64,000 nucleotides of DNA from CAYMYN01 sp964394665 (lineage in GTDB: Bacteria; Planctomycetota; UBA1135; GCA-002686595): NCBI GenBank assembly GCA_964394665.1, contig CAYMYN010000025.1, forward strand, positions 1 through 64,000. Direction: 5' to 3'. The translations under genes were made by a program, and so were the position numbers. The notes below the pieces were generated by a model, which saw nothing but the letters and a program-made list of their open reading frames with translations, searched no databases and was not told the origin of the DNA. Positions 24,280 to 32,756 of the stretch are shown piece after piece (the first letter of the stretch is position 1; each line of letters starts with the position of its first letter).

Positions 24280-25001
24280 GCGGGGCGCGGGTCGTGCTCG
24301 TCACCGGCGGCGTGCGCGGGCTGGGGCTGGCCGCGGCGCAACGCCTGGCGCGCGAGGGCTGGAGCTGCCACCTCACCTGGCGCAGCTCGCGCGGGTTGGC
24401 CGCCGAGCGCGCGGCGGAGTTCGGCGCGGACCACGTGCACCGCTGCGACCTCGCCGAGCCCGGCGCGGCCCGGCGCTGCGTCGAGGCCGTGCTCGCCATC
24501 GAGGGCCGCCTCGACGCCCTGGTGCACGCGGTGGGGGACTACGACCCCGGCAGCCTCGAGGAGATGGAGGTCCGGCGCATCGAGGCCCTCTTCGCCAGCA
24601 ACGTCACCAGCGCGCTGCACGCGATCGGCGCCGCGCGCGCGGCCCTGCGCGCGAGCCGCGGGGCGCTGCTCCTGTTCGGCACCGCCGGCCTCGAGGGCCT
24701 GCGCGCCCGGCGGCGCAGCGCGGCCTACGCGGCCACCAAGAGCGCGCTCCTGGTCCTGGCCCGCTCCCTGGCGCTCGAGGAGGCGCCCCACGGCGTGCGG
24801 GTCAACGTAGTCTCGCCCGGCCACGCGCCGCATGCCCACGCGCACGCCGACTCGAGCGCGCCCGAGCTCGCCGAACGGATCCCCGCCGGCCGCGTGGGGA
24901 GCCCCGTGGAGATCGCGGCCGCGGTGGCCTGGTTGCTCTCCGACGAGGCGCGTTACGTCACCGGCGCGGACCTGCCCGTGGCCGGCGGCTACATGCTCTG
25001 A
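24276..25001 (+). CDS. SDR family oxidoreductase
   Basis: 241-residue short-chain dehydrogenase. The coenzyme loop is TGGVRGLGLAAAQRLAR. The usual NNAG is changed to VHAVGDY. The active site reads LFGTAGL…YAATKSALLVLARSLALEE with Tyr and Lys in place; the catalytic Ser position is occupied by Gly/Thr (FGTAG). The C-terminus YVTGADLPVAGGYML is FabG-like. The start is the GTG at 24276, inside the stop codon of the sulfatase-like gene, with GGAGG 8 bases upstream. Substrate unknown; a pteridine- or sugar-type substrate is as likely as a fatty acyl one. It converges on the FAH-family gene with only 15 bases between. Confidence 0.8.
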   Translation: MSGARVVLVTGGVRGLGLAAAQRLAREGWSCHLTWRSSRGLAAERAAEFGADHVHRCDLAEPGAARRCVEAVLAIEGRLDALVHAVGDYDPGSLEEMEVRRIEALFASNVTSALHAIGAARAALRASRGALLLFGTAGLEGLRARRRSAAYAATKSALLVLARSLALEEAPHGVRVNVVSPGHAPHAHAHADSSAPELAERIPAGRVGSPVEIAAAVAWLLSDEARYVTGADLPVAGGYML

Positions 25002-25016
25002 CACGTTCGGCGCGCG

Positions 25017-25934
25017 TCAGCCGGCGGCGGGGCGCTGGATCGGCGTGCGCAGCTCGCCGATGCCGCTCACCGAGCAGGTCACCTCGTCGCCGTCGACCAG
25101 CGCTCCGACGCCCTCGGGCGTGCCCATCAGGACCAGGTCGCCCGCCTCGAGGCCGAAGTGTTTCGAGAGGTGCGCGAGCGCCTCGGGGATCGGGACCACG
25201 AAGTCGCTGGTCGAGGCGCGTTGGCGGGGCTCTCCGTTCACCGCGGCCGACACGATCAGGCGCGTGGGATCGAGCGCTCCCGCGGGCACCCAGCAGGGGC
25301 CCAGGGGCAGGGCGCGGCCGAGGTTCTTGGCCTCCAGCCACGGATGGCCCAGCTTGCGCGCGCGGCCCTGCAGGCTGCGCGCGGTGAGGTCGTTGGCCAC
25401 GGTGTAGCCGGCGACGAGCTCGAGGGCGCGCGCGGCCGGGACGTCGGCGCCGGCGCGGCCGATCACCACGCACAGCTCGGCCTCGAAGTCGTAGCGCGCC
25501 GTGTACCAAGGCGGCACGCGCACCGCTTCGCCGCTGCCGACCAGACAACTGGCGAGTTTGGCGAAGACCAGCGGCTCCTCGGGCACGGCCTCGCCGAACT
25601 CGGCGGCGTGGGCGCGGAAGTTCTTGCCCAGGCACAGGATCTTGCCCACCTCGCGCGGCAGGAGCGGCGGGAGCAACGGCGCGGCGCCCGGGCCCAGGAG
25701 CGGGGCGGCCGCGGGCAGCGCGCGGTCCGCCGTCGCGGCGCGCAGGCGCTCGAGCCCCAGCCATCCCTCTTCGAGGCGCGCGCGCATCCCTTGCGGCGCG
25801 CCCTGCCGTGCGAGCCAGGGCTCGAGCTCACCCCAACGCCCGGCGCACTCGAGCACCAGGCGCCCGGCCTCGCCGCCCGGAACGCGGTAGACGCGCGGGA
25901 TCGGGTCGGCGGCGCCGGGGACCTCGGGGTGCAT
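25017..25934 (-). CDS. Fumarylacetoacetate hydrolase (FAH) family protein
   Basis: 305-residue FAH-superfamily enzyme, likely cytoplasmic and metal-dependent. The catalytic domain begins at GKILCLGKNFRAHAAEFG (about residue 90). It carries the metal-ligand region ARYDFEAELCVVIG, then YTVANDLTARSLQ and the end motif MGTPEGVGALVDGDEV. Members cleave C-C bonds or isomerise in aromatic catabolism (HpcE, HpaG) or act as acylpyruvases or oxaloacetate decarboxylases. Presence in the same window as the benzoyl-CoA genes is suggestive only, since four kilobases and several unrelated genes lie between. About 85 N-terminal residues lack a clear family match. Confidence 0.85.
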   Translation of the reverse strand: MHPEVPGAADPIPRVYRVPGGEAGRLVLECAGRWGELEPWLARQGAPQGMRARLEEGWLGLERLRAATADRALPAAAPLLGPGAAPLLPPLLPREVGKILCLGKNFRAHAAEFGEAVPEEPLVFAKLASCLVGSGEAVRVPPWYTARYDFEAELCVVIGRAGADVPAARALELVAGYTVANDLTARSLQGRARKLGHPWLEAKNLGRALPLGPCWVPAGALDPTRLIVSAAVNGEPRQRASTSDFVVPIPEALAHLSKHFGLEAGDLVLMGTPEGVGALVDGDEVTCSVSGIGELRTPIQRPAAG

Positions 25935-25959
25935 GGGGACGGGCCCGGCGTGGGCAGGA

Positions 25960-27735
25960 TCAGCGTTCCGAGGGGGCTTCCTCGGCGGGCGGCATGGCCG
26001 CCTCGAGGGTCAGCAGCGCGTAGCTCGTCGCCAGCAGGGGGTTGCCCTCCCACCAGCGCGGCGAGTTGGTGTTGACCCACGAGCCGTCGTCGCGGCGCTG
26101 CATGGCGATCAGGCGTCCGCTCAGCTCGCGGCGCCAGGCGTGCGCGGTCCCCTCCGAGTCGACGACGAGGTCCTGGCCGTAGAGGTCCAGGGCGCGGGCC
26201 ATGGCGAGGAAGTAGTAGTACAGGCCCTGGTAGCCGCCGCTGGGGTCGGCGAGGTGCTCGAAGCCCGGGTTGACGTCGAGGGTGTAGTTCGCGCAGATCC
26301 ACTTCCAGGCGGCCTGCATGCGCGGGTCCTCGCGCGGCAGGCCGGCGAGCAGGAATCCCTTGAGCAACGCGTAGGTCATCGAGCCGTAGGAGCGCGGCAC
26401 GAAGCGCCCGTCGGAGAGCTCGAGCAATCCGGCCTTGGACTCCCCCGGTGCGTAGGCCGCGCCCCCGTCGTCGCCCGACACGATGCGCTTGCCTTCGCGC
26501 TCGAGCGCGACGTCGTTCGACTCCGAGCGGTTCTGGGTGCGCTCGAGGAACTTCAGCGCGCGCCGGAAGGCCGGGTCACCCTGGTCGAGGCCGGAGGCCG
26601 CCAGGGCCTCGAGCGCCATCTGCAGGTTCGAGAGGTCCGGGCGCTCGTCACCGCCGTAGCCGATGCCGCCGTAGTACAGATCGCCCTCGCTGTAGCCGTC
26701 GCCCTCGTCGGACTGCAGGGCGACCAGGAAGTCCCGCGCGCGCAGGATGCGCGGCTGGTGCTCCGGGTCGCCGGTCTTGGCCAGGGCCAGGATCGCGGCC
26801 GAGGTGATGTAGTTCTTGAGCTTGCCGTCGTGGATCGAACCGTCGCGGTCCTGCAGCGTGACCAGCCAAGCCAGGCCCTGGTCGATCGTGCGCTGCACCT
26901 CCTCCGGCCGCGGCGCGGGCAAGGCCAGCAGGGCGCCGAGGGCCATGGCGGTGATGCCGGCGTCGGGGCGCTCGGGCGGCCCGAAGCGTCCCTCGCGCGC
27001 CGCGCCGGCGAGGTAACGCGCGCCGCGCTCCATGGCGAGCAGGGTCGCCGCGCGATCGCCCGGCGTGAAGGTCGGCAGGGCGCTGACGGCCGTCGCGCGC
27101 GCCTCGGCCGGCTCGAGCACGCCCGCCGCGCGCGAGAGCTCGAGCACCGCCTTGGCGGTCTCGATGATCGGCCCCTCGCGCCCGGGCCAGGTGCCGTCGG
27201 GGCGACGCCGCGTGAGCTGGGAACGCGCGATCTCGCGCGCCTCCTCGAGGCTGGGCTTCTTGGGCGCGGGCGAGGAGAGCGTGCCGCCGAAGGGCTCGGC
27301 CATGCGCGCCGCGAGGGTTCGGCTCGCCCCGTCGCGATAGGGCGACACGCCGAGGTAGGCGAGCACCGTCTGCACCTGCTGCGCATCCTCGTCGGCGCCC
27401 TCGTCGTAGACGTAACCGCGGGCGTCCTGGCGCGTGGCGAGGTAGTCGAGCGCCCCGCGCACGAAGGGCCCGTCGACGCGCTCGTAGGCCCGCGGCGAGA
27501 GCGCGAGCGCGCGCAGCACCCAGGCCGTGTCGGCGACCTTGCCGCCGTAGCTCCCATCGGGGTGTTGACGCGTGCGCAGCCAACGCACCGCCGCGTCGAT
27601 CTCGTCCTTGAGGTCGACGCGGTCGAGGTCGATCGCGGGCTGGGGCGCGGGCGGCGGAGTCTGGGCCGTGGCGGGGACCGCCGGGAGCCAGAGGCACAGG
27701 AACGCGAGGCAGCGCTGCGTAAGGGTCATTCCCAT
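25960..27735 (-). CDS. Exported squalene-cyclase/prenyltransferase-repeat protein
   Basis: 591-residue protein with a signal peptide (CLAFLCLWLPAVPATAQ) and a large α/α-toroid of prenyltransferase/squalene-oxidase repeats. Examples are AVRWLRTRQHPDGSYGGKVADTAWVLRALALS, cut here to its motif WLRTRQHPDGSYGG, and GLAWLVTLQDRDGSIHDG. The DXDD catalytic motif of squalene-hopene cyclase is not seen, and export argues against hopanoid synthesis. Such proteins are frequent in Planctomycetota and their role is unknown. The ATG at 27735 has TAGGAT 6 bases upstream; a second ATG at 27729 is an alternative. The end of the protein (ALLTLEAAMPPAEEAPSER) closes the repeat. Confidence 0.82.
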   Translation of the reverse strand: MGMTLTQRCLAFLCLWLPAVPATAQTPPPAPQPAIDLDRVDLKDEIDAAVRWLRTRQHPDGSYGGKVADTAWVLRALALSPRAYERVDGPFVRGALDYLATRQDARGYVYDEGADEDAQQVQTVLAYLGVSPYRDGASRTLAARMAEPFGGTLSSPAPKKPSLEEAREIARSQLTRRRPDGTWPGREGPIIETAKAVLELSRAAGVLEPAEARATAVSALPTFTPGDRAATLLAMERGARYLAGAAREGRFGPPERPDAGITAMALGALLALPAPRPEEVQRTIDQGLAWLVTLQDRDGSIHDGKLKNYITSAAILALAKTGDPEHQPRILRARDFLVALQSDEGDGYSEGDLYYGGIGYGGDERPDLSNLQMALEALAASGLDQGDPAFRRALKFLERTQNRSESNDVALEREGKRIVSGDDGGAAYAPGESKAGLLELSDGRFVPRSYGSMTYALLKGFLLAGLPREDPRMQAAWKWICANYTLDVNPGFEHLADPSGGYQGLYYYFLAMARALDLYGQDLVVDSEGTAHAWRRELSGRLIAMQRRDDGSWVNTNSPRWWEGNPLLATSYALLTLEAAMPPAEEAPSER

Positions 27736-27888
27736 GGCGTGATCCTAGCCCGGGGGGGGCGCCGAACGACGGGGAGCGGGCGGGAGGGGTACGGGCGGGG
27801 TCGGGGCACGGTGAGCCCGGGCCGAACGCGCGATCCCGCTCGGGGTTCAGGCCCGGTCCGGCGCGAGCCGCGGGGTACCGTGGACGCC

Positions 27889-28587
27889 ATGCTCCCCGCG
27901 CGCCGCACCGCGATCTTCGCCAAACGGCCCGTGCCGGGGGCGGTCAAGACGCGCCTGGTGCCGCCGCTCTCTGGCGCGGAGGCCGCGGAGCTCGCGCGCT
28001 GCATGTTGTTCGACGGGCTCGAACGCCTGGAGCGCTGGAGCGGCGAGGATCCCCTGGGCCCGGTCCTGGCTTTTGCCCCGGCCGAGGAGCGCCCCTGGTT
28101 CGACGCCCACGTCCCGCCCGGCGTCGAGCTCGTGCCCCAACGCGGCGCGGACCTGGGCGAGCGCCTGGCGGCGCACTTCGAGGACGAGGCCCGCCGTTTC
28201 CCGGGCGCGAGCCTGGTGGTGGTGGGCGCCGACGCGCCCCTGCTCGCGCGCTCGCTGCCGTACGCGGCGCACGCGGCCCTGGCCGGGGGCGCGGACCTGG
28301 TGCTCTCGCCCGACCTGGGCGGCGGCTACGCGCTGGTCGGCCTGCGCGCGCCGCGCCGCGAGTTGTTCACCGCCGTGCCGATGTCCTCGGCCTCGATGTT
28401 CGAGCGCACGCGGGCGCTGGCGGCGGAGCTGGACCTGACGACGGCGCTGCTCCCGCCGACCGGCGACGTCGACGTGGCGGGCGACCTCGAGCGCCTGTGG
28501 GGCGAGCTCGCCACGCTCGCGCCCGGGGACCCCGATCGACCCGAGCGCACCGCGCGCTGGCTCGCCCAGTGGCGCGCGCGGCGCTGA
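27889..28587 (+). CDS. TIGR04282 / DUF2064 glycosyltransferase-like protein
   Basis: 232-residue nucleotide-diphospho-sugar transferase fold. The start TAIFAKRPVPGAVKTRLVPP is the hallmark of TIGR04282. VVVGADAPLLARSLPYAAHAAL and LSPDLGGGYALVGLR form the nucleotide/metal part, and DVDVAGDLERL is the family end motif. Related genes are annotated in arsenosugar synthesis, but no arsenic genes are nearby, so the substrate is open. The ATG at 27889 lies 7 bases after TACCGT, consistent with a leaderless start. It converges on the ThrE-like gene, 11 bases away. Confidence 0.82.
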   Translation: MLPARRTAIFAKRPVPGAVKTRLVPPLSGAEAAELARCMLFDGLERLERWSGEDPLGPVLAFAPAEERPWFDAHVPPGVELVPQRGADLGERLAAHFEDEARRFPGASLVVVGADAPLLARSLPYAAHAALAGGADLVLSPDLGGGYALVGLRAPRRELFTAVPMSSASMFERTRALAAELDLTTALLPPTGDVDVAGDLERLWGELATLAPGDPDRPERTARWLAQWRARR

Positions 28588-28598
28588 ACGCGGGCCCC

Positions 28599-29822
28599 TC
28601 AGAGCACGCGCCGCGGCGGCAACAGGACGTTGGCCGCCAGCAGGCCGCCGACCAGGGCCATCGCCACGAGGCCCGTGCGGAAGAAGCCCTCGAGCCCCGA
28701 GAGGGCCTCGGCGTCGAGGAACGCGGTCAGGCTGCGGTACCCGAGGGAGCCCGGCACGAGCAGCAGGATGCCGGGCGTCAGCGGCACCAGCGCCGGGCGG
28801 TCGACGGCCCGCGCGTAGAAGTTGCTCGCCAGGCCCACCGCCAGCGCGCCGAGGAACGGGCCCAGGTCCGCGCCCAGGCTCGCCGTGCCCAGGCGGAAAC
28901 TCGCGTAGCCCACGATGCCCGTGGCGAGGATCACGCCCAACTCGGCGCGCCGCGCCTCGAGGATCACCGCGAAGGCCAGGGGCGCGACGAGCAGCGCGAT
29001 CCACTCGCACCAGGCCGGCAGCGGCGGACCGTGCAACGCCGCGAACAGCGGGGCCGTGGCCTCGGCGGTCGGGAGCACCCGTTCGACCAATCGCCAGGCG
29101 AGGGCCACGCCGAGCAACAATCCGAGGAAGGTCATCGCGGCCCCCGCGATGCGCGCCGTTCCCGACGCCAGGTGCCGCGTCGCCAGCTCGATCAGGCCCA
29201 CCGTCAGCGTCCAGCCCGGGAGCAGCACGATCACGCTGGCCAGGGTCACGAGCCGATCGTCGAGGGGCACGATCAGCCGCGCGGCGAGCGCCGCGCCGAG
29301 CGCGGCGAGGAAGGCCGCCAGGGGCTCGAAGAGGCCCGGCCCGGCGGCGCTGCGCGCCAGGCGTCGCCCGAGCAACGCGATTCCCGCGCCCAGCAGGAAG
29401 GCCGTGACGAGCTCCAGCGCGCCGCCGCGGAAGAAGGTCGCCGCCGCCGCGCAGGCGCCGCCGTGCGCCAGCACGGTCAACCCGGCGGGCCAGCGCGAGG
29501 GCGCCGCGGCGATCGACTCCAGGCGCTCGCCGGCGCGTTCGAGGTCGATGCGCCGCGCCTCGACGTCCTCGAGCAGTTGGTCGAATTCGACCAGTTTCCC
29601 GAGGTCGGTCTCGCCGGGCTCGCCGCGCAGGAGGTGCACGCGCTCACCCTCGGGCCCCTGGATCGAGGCGAAGACCGAGGTCGGAGTCGAGAAGAACGAC
29701 GCGCGCACGGACAGGCTCGCGGCGACGACGCCCAGGACGCGCTCGAGGCGATGGGCGGGCGTGCCGTACTGGTGCAGGACCTGGGCGACCCGCAGCAGGA
29801 AGGCGTGGGCGGGGACGTTCAC
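28599..29822 (-). CDS. ThrE-family threonine/serine exporter-like membrane protein
   Basis: 407-residue ThrE-type protein. The N-terminal soluble DUF1212-like domain (VLHQYGTPAHRLERVLGVVAASL…SVFASIQGPEG) is followed by about ten membrane helices. They include the DUF3815-like half starting near LFAALHGPPLPAWCEWIALL and the family segment PLTPGILLLVPGSLGYRSL. The single-chain form with both halves is the ThrE arrangement. The ATG at 29822 overlaps the stop of the YbjQ-type gene (ATGA). It is the last gene of an operon headed by an ECF sigma factor, which suggests controlled expression. The substrate is inferred from family only. Confidence 0.87.
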   Translation of the reverse strand: MNVPAHAFLLRVAQVLHQYGTPAHRLERVLGVVAASLSVRASFFSTPTSVFASIQGPEGERVHLLRGEPGETDLGKLVEFDQLLEDVEARRIDLERAGERLESIAAAPSRWPAGLTVLAHGGACAAAATFFRGGALELVTAFLLGAGIALLGRRLARSAAGPGLFEPLAAFLAALGAALAARLIVPLDDRLVTLASVIVLLPGWTLTVGLIELATRHLASGTARIAGAAMTFLGLLLGVALAWRLVERVLPTAEATAPLFAALHGPPLPAWCEWIALLVAPLAFAVILEARRAELGVILATGIVGYASFRLGTASLGADLGPFLGALAVGLASNFYARAVDRPALVPLTPGILLLVPGSLGYRSLTAFLDAEALSGLEGFFRTGLVAMALVGGLLAANVLLPPRRVL

Positions 29823-30133
29823 TCCAGGCGCACCGCGGTGCCGTAGGCGAGCATCTCGGCCGCGCCGGACGCGATCTCGGTGGATACGAAGCGCAGGCCG
29901 ACCACGGCGTTCGCGCCCCGCGCGCGGGCCTCCTCGGACAATCGGTCGAGGGCCTGCTCGCGCACCTCGCCCAGGAGCTTGGTGTACTCGGCGAGCTCGC
30001 CGCCCACCAGGTTCTTCAACAACGCGGCGATGTCGCGCCCCAGGTGGCGCGCGCGCACGGCGTTGCCGCGCACCAGGCCGATGGTCTCGACGACGCGTCG
30101 GCCGGGGATGGACTCGGTGGTGACCAGGATCAA
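29819..30133 (-). CDS. YbjQ/UPF0145 family protein
   Basis: 104-residue YbjQ family (heavy-metal-binding domain) protein. The full family pattern is present: ILVTTESIPGRRVVETIGLV, RARHLGRDIAALLKNLVGGE, ARARGANAVVGLRF and AEMLAYGTAVRLE. The family forms a pentameric ring; its function is unknown. The start is TTG at 30133, placed inside the stop of the upstream putative anti-sigma gene (TTGA). This start gives exactly the family length. The 3' end overlaps the ThrE-like gene by 4 bases. Confidence 0.9.
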   Translation of the reverse strand: MILVTTESIPGRRVVETIGLVRGNAVRARHLGRDIAALLKNLVGGELAEYTKLLGEVREQALDRLSEEARARGANAVVGLRFVSTEIASGAAEMLAYGTAVRLE

Positions 30134-30576
30134 CGCTCGACCTCGACGTAGGGATCGTAGGGCAGGGTCTTCAGGCGCCCGCGCAGGGTCAGGAAGAAGA
30201 GCAGCAGCACGCCCAGCACGACGGCCAGGCACAGGAACTTCGGCAGCGGATCGAGCTCGGCGCGCACGAGCTCGAACAGGCACCAGCCGGCGAGGCCCAC
30301 GGCGCCCAGGGCCAGCAGTCCCCAGGCGAGGAGCGCGCCGCCACGCTGCACGGGGTCGCGGGCGAGGCGCCGCCACTCGTGGTCCGCGGGTTCGCTCGGC
30401 GCGACGTGGCGCGCCAGCACCTCCAGGCGCCGATAGCGCGCGACGGCCAGGTTGAGGGCCGGCTCGTCCGCCATGCGCCGCTCGACGTCGGCCCGCGCGG
30501 CGGGGGAGAGCTCGTCGTCGACGTAGGCCATCGCCAGGAGCTCGTCGCGGCTGGGCTCCGGATCGTGGGCGTTCAT
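30130..30576 (-). CDS. Putative membrane anti-sigma factor
   Basis: 148-residue protein directly after, and overlapping by 4 bases, an ECF sigma gene. The N-terminal ~50 residues (RDELLAMAYVDDELSPAARADVERRM) resemble the helical start of anti-sigma domains, although the zinc-finger HxxxCxxC is absent. Two hydrophobic segments follow (ALLAWGLLALGAVGLAGWCLF and FLCLAVVLGVLLLFFLTL), so it sits in the inner membrane. Position and shape suggest it holds the sigma factor inactive until a signal arrives. This is inference, as no family match is certain. Confidence 0.65.
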   Translation of the reverse strand: MNAHDPEPSRDELLAMAYVDDELSPAARADVERRMADEPALNLAVARYRRLEVLARHVAPSEPADHEWRRLARDPVQRGGALLAWGLLALGAVGLAGWCLFELVRAELDPLPKFLCLAVVLGVLLLFFLTLRGRLKTLPYDPYVEVER

Positions 30577-31178
30577 GTGGGATCCTCGGCGCCCGAGTGG
30601 GGCTCGAGCTCGTCGCCCAGACCGGCCGCCACGAGGCGCTCGCGCAGGCGGCGGCGGGCATGGAACAGGCGCGACATCACGGTGCCCTCGGGGATGCCCA
30701 GGGCCTCGGCGAGTTCGCGGTAGGTGAGCTCCTCGAAGTGGCGCAGCACCAGGATTTCGCGGTCCTTGGCCGAGAGTCTCCCCAGGGCGACGCGGAAGGC
30801 GCGCGCGCGTTCGTCGGCCTCGAGGTTCGCGTCGGGGGCCGGGCCCTCGTCGGCGAGCTCCCAGTCCCCCTCGTCCTCCGCGCCGGCGCTCAGGGAGAGC
30901 TTCTTCAGGCGCCCGCGCTGGCGCAGGAAGCTGAAGCACGTGTTGCGCAGGATGCGGTGGAACCAGGGCAGGAAGGGCTCACCCTCGCGGAACGTCTCGC
31001 GCGCGCGGAACACCTTCAGGAACGCTTCCTGGGAGAGGTCGAGGGCGTCCTCGCGGGAGCCGACCAGGGAGCGCGCCACGTGGAAGGCGCGGCCGCGCAG
31101 GGTCTCGACCAGGGCGTCGAAGGCTTGCCGGTCGCCCTGCTTGGCGGCCAACATCAGGCGCGTGCTCTCGAGGGCCAT
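30573..31178 (-). CDS. ECF RNA polymerase sigma factor
   Basis: 201-residue extracytoplasmic-function sigma factor. Region 2 is clear (AFHVARSLVGSREDALDLSQEAFLKVFR, with DLSQEAFLKVF as core) and is followed by LPWFHRILRNTCFSFLRQ. Region 4 reads LGRLSAKDREILVLRHFEELTYRELAEALGIPEGTVMSRLFHARRRLRERL. I chose ATG 31178, which gives a usual ECF start (MALESTRLMLAAKQGDRQAF). A longer frame begins at GTG 31262 and would add 28 residues. It heads the operon sigma, putative anti-sigma, ybjQ-type, thrE-type, with all junctions overlapping. Such sigma factors direct transcription of stress or envelope genes and often their own operon. Confidence 0.92.
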   Translation of the reverse strand: MALESTRLMLAAKQGDRQAFDALVETLRGRAFHVARSLVGSREDALDLSQEAFLKVFRARETFREGEPFLPWFHRILRNTCFSFLRQRGRLKKLSLSAGAEDEGDWELADEGPAPDANLEADERARAFRVALGRLSAKDREILVLRHFEELTYRELAEALGIPEGTVMSRLFHARRRLRERLVAAGLGDELEPHSGAEDPT

Positions 31179-31283
31179 GGAAGCGCCGCCGTACTCCGGC
31201 TCGGCCCCGGCCTTCAACCAGGCCGCCGGGATCCCGGCGCCATCTCCCTCGCGTAGGTTCACCGCTGGTCCCGTCCCCGGCCG

Positions 31284-32651
31284 TCATCGGCCACCCCGAA
31301 CCCGGCCGGCCGCGGCCACCTCGAGCACGGCCGCCGCGGCCCGCTCGGCGGCCCCGGGGGGCCCCAGGCGCCGCGCGACCTCCTCGAGCCCCTCGATCGC
31401 GGCCGCCCGCCAGGGCCCGTCGTTGTAGCAGCGCTCGAGGGCCGCACCAACCGCCGCCCGGTCGCCCGGGCCGGCGAAAGCGAACTCGGGGCACAGCTCG
31501 CGGCGCGCCAACAGGTTGGGCGAGGCGAACCAGGGGGCCACGAGCAGGTGGCGCCGGGCCCAGTCGAGGCGCCGCCCCAGGCGGTAGATCACGACCGTCG
31601 GCAGGCGGTGGGCCAGGAGGTCGAGCAACACCGTGCCCGAGACCGAGAACGCGGCGCGGGCCCGCGGCAGGCGCGCGTGCAGCGGGCCCTCGACCACCTC
31701 GACGCGCCCGGCGAGGCCCGCGCGCTCCACCATCCCGCGCGCCGCGGCGGCGGCGGCCGGCTCCTCCTGCAGCACCTCGACCCGCACGCCCGGGAGGCGC
31801 GGGCGCAGCTCCTCGACCCGATCGAGCATCCAGGGCAGGTTGCGCGCGATGACGCTGGCGCGGCTCCCGGGGAGCAGGGCCAGGACGTCGGCCTCCGGCG
31901 CGGGCCGGGTCACGGGCACGTCGGCCAGGGCGTCCAGCAGGGGGTGGCCGACGTGTTCGACCGCGACGCCGCGGCGCGCGAACCAGGCCGGCTCGAAGGG
32001 CAGGATCGAGAGCGCGCGCGTCACGGCCCGGCCGTAGGGCCGCGCGCGCCAGGGCGCCCAGCCCCAGTGTTGGGGCGTGACGAAGTGCACGCTGGGCACG
32101 CCATAGCGCCGCGCGATGCGCGCCAGGGGGACGTGCAGGGCCGGGGAGTCGACGGGCACGAACACGTCGGGTCGCTCCGCGCGCAGGCCGCGGGCGGCGT
32201 CCGTCAACAGGCCGAGCCAATAGGGGAGCGCCGCGGCCGCGCCGCCAAAACCCATCGTGGCGTGCTCCACGGGGCGGGCGAGCAGGGTCACGCCGAGGGC
32301 CTCGAGGCGCGCTCCACCCAGGGCCGACACCTGCGGCGGCGGCGCGCCGCGCTCGGCGAGTTGGCGGCGCAGGGCGAGCACCAGGCTGGCGGCGTGGATC
32401 TCGCCCGAGGCCTCCGCGCACGAGATCCACACCCGCAGGGGCCCTTCGCGCGGCCAGTCGGCGGGCTCCGTCGGGCGCGGCGCGTGTTCGCTGGCGAGGT
32501 CGCCGGTGAGCTCCGCGCGGCGGCGCGAACGCAGCGCGAGATCGAGCGCCAGCCGCCCGGGCAGGAGGGCCAGCCCACCCAGGGCGCGGGCGAGCTCGAG
32601 GCCCACGGCGACGCGCGGCGAGGGACCGGTGGGGCGGCGCTCCGCGGACAT
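31284..32651 (-). CDS. lpxB: Lipid-A-disaccharide synthase
   Basis: LpxB (455 residues) joins UDP-2,3-diacylglucosamine and lipid X to make the lipid A disaccharide at the inner membrane, a marker of an LPS-type outer membrane. Family signs are RVWISCAEASGEIHAASLV, the mid part FVPVDSPALHVPLARIARR, YGVPSVHFVTPQHWGWAPWR and the C-terminal donor-binding part VLALLPGSRASVIARNLP and FSVSGTVLLDLLAHRLPTVVIYR. It carries about 70 extra N-terminal residues with a hydrophobic stretch, compared with the usual ~380. The ATG at 32651 has TACCCT 8 bases upstream. No other lpx gene is in the window. Confidence 0.88.
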   Translation of the reverse strand: MSAERRPTGPSPRVAVGLELARALGGLALLPGRLALDLALRSRRRAELTGDLASEHAPRPTEPADWPREGPLRVWISCAEASGEIHAASLVLALRRQLAERGAPPPQVSALGGARLEALGVTLLARPVEHATMGFGGAAAALPYWLGLLTDAARGLRAERPDVFVPVDSPALHVPLARIARRYGVPSVHFVTPQHWGWAPWRARPYGRAVTRALSILPFEPAWFARRGVAVEHVGHPLLDALADVPVTRPAPEADVLALLPGSRASVIARNLPWMLDRVEELRPRLPGVRVEVLQEEPAAAAAARGMVERAGLAGRVEVVEGPLHARLPRARAAFSVSGTVLLDLLAHRLPTVVIYRLGRRLDWARRHLLVAPWFASPNLLARRELCPEFAFAGPGDRAAVGAALERCYNDGPWRAAAIEGLEEVARRLGPPGAAERAAAAVLEVAAAGRVRGGR

Positions 32652-32756
32652 GGGCGCGGAGGGTAGCGGGCCGCGCGCCGGCGCAGAAGGCGCGCGTCGG
32701 GGGCCGGGGAGGTCCGGCGGTTTGGCGCCGGGGTACCGACCCCGTACGCTCCGCGC

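Noticed and set aside
25960..27735. Squalene-hopene cyclase
   Set aside because: Signal peptide present and DXDD motif not seen, although the repeats are of that superfamily.
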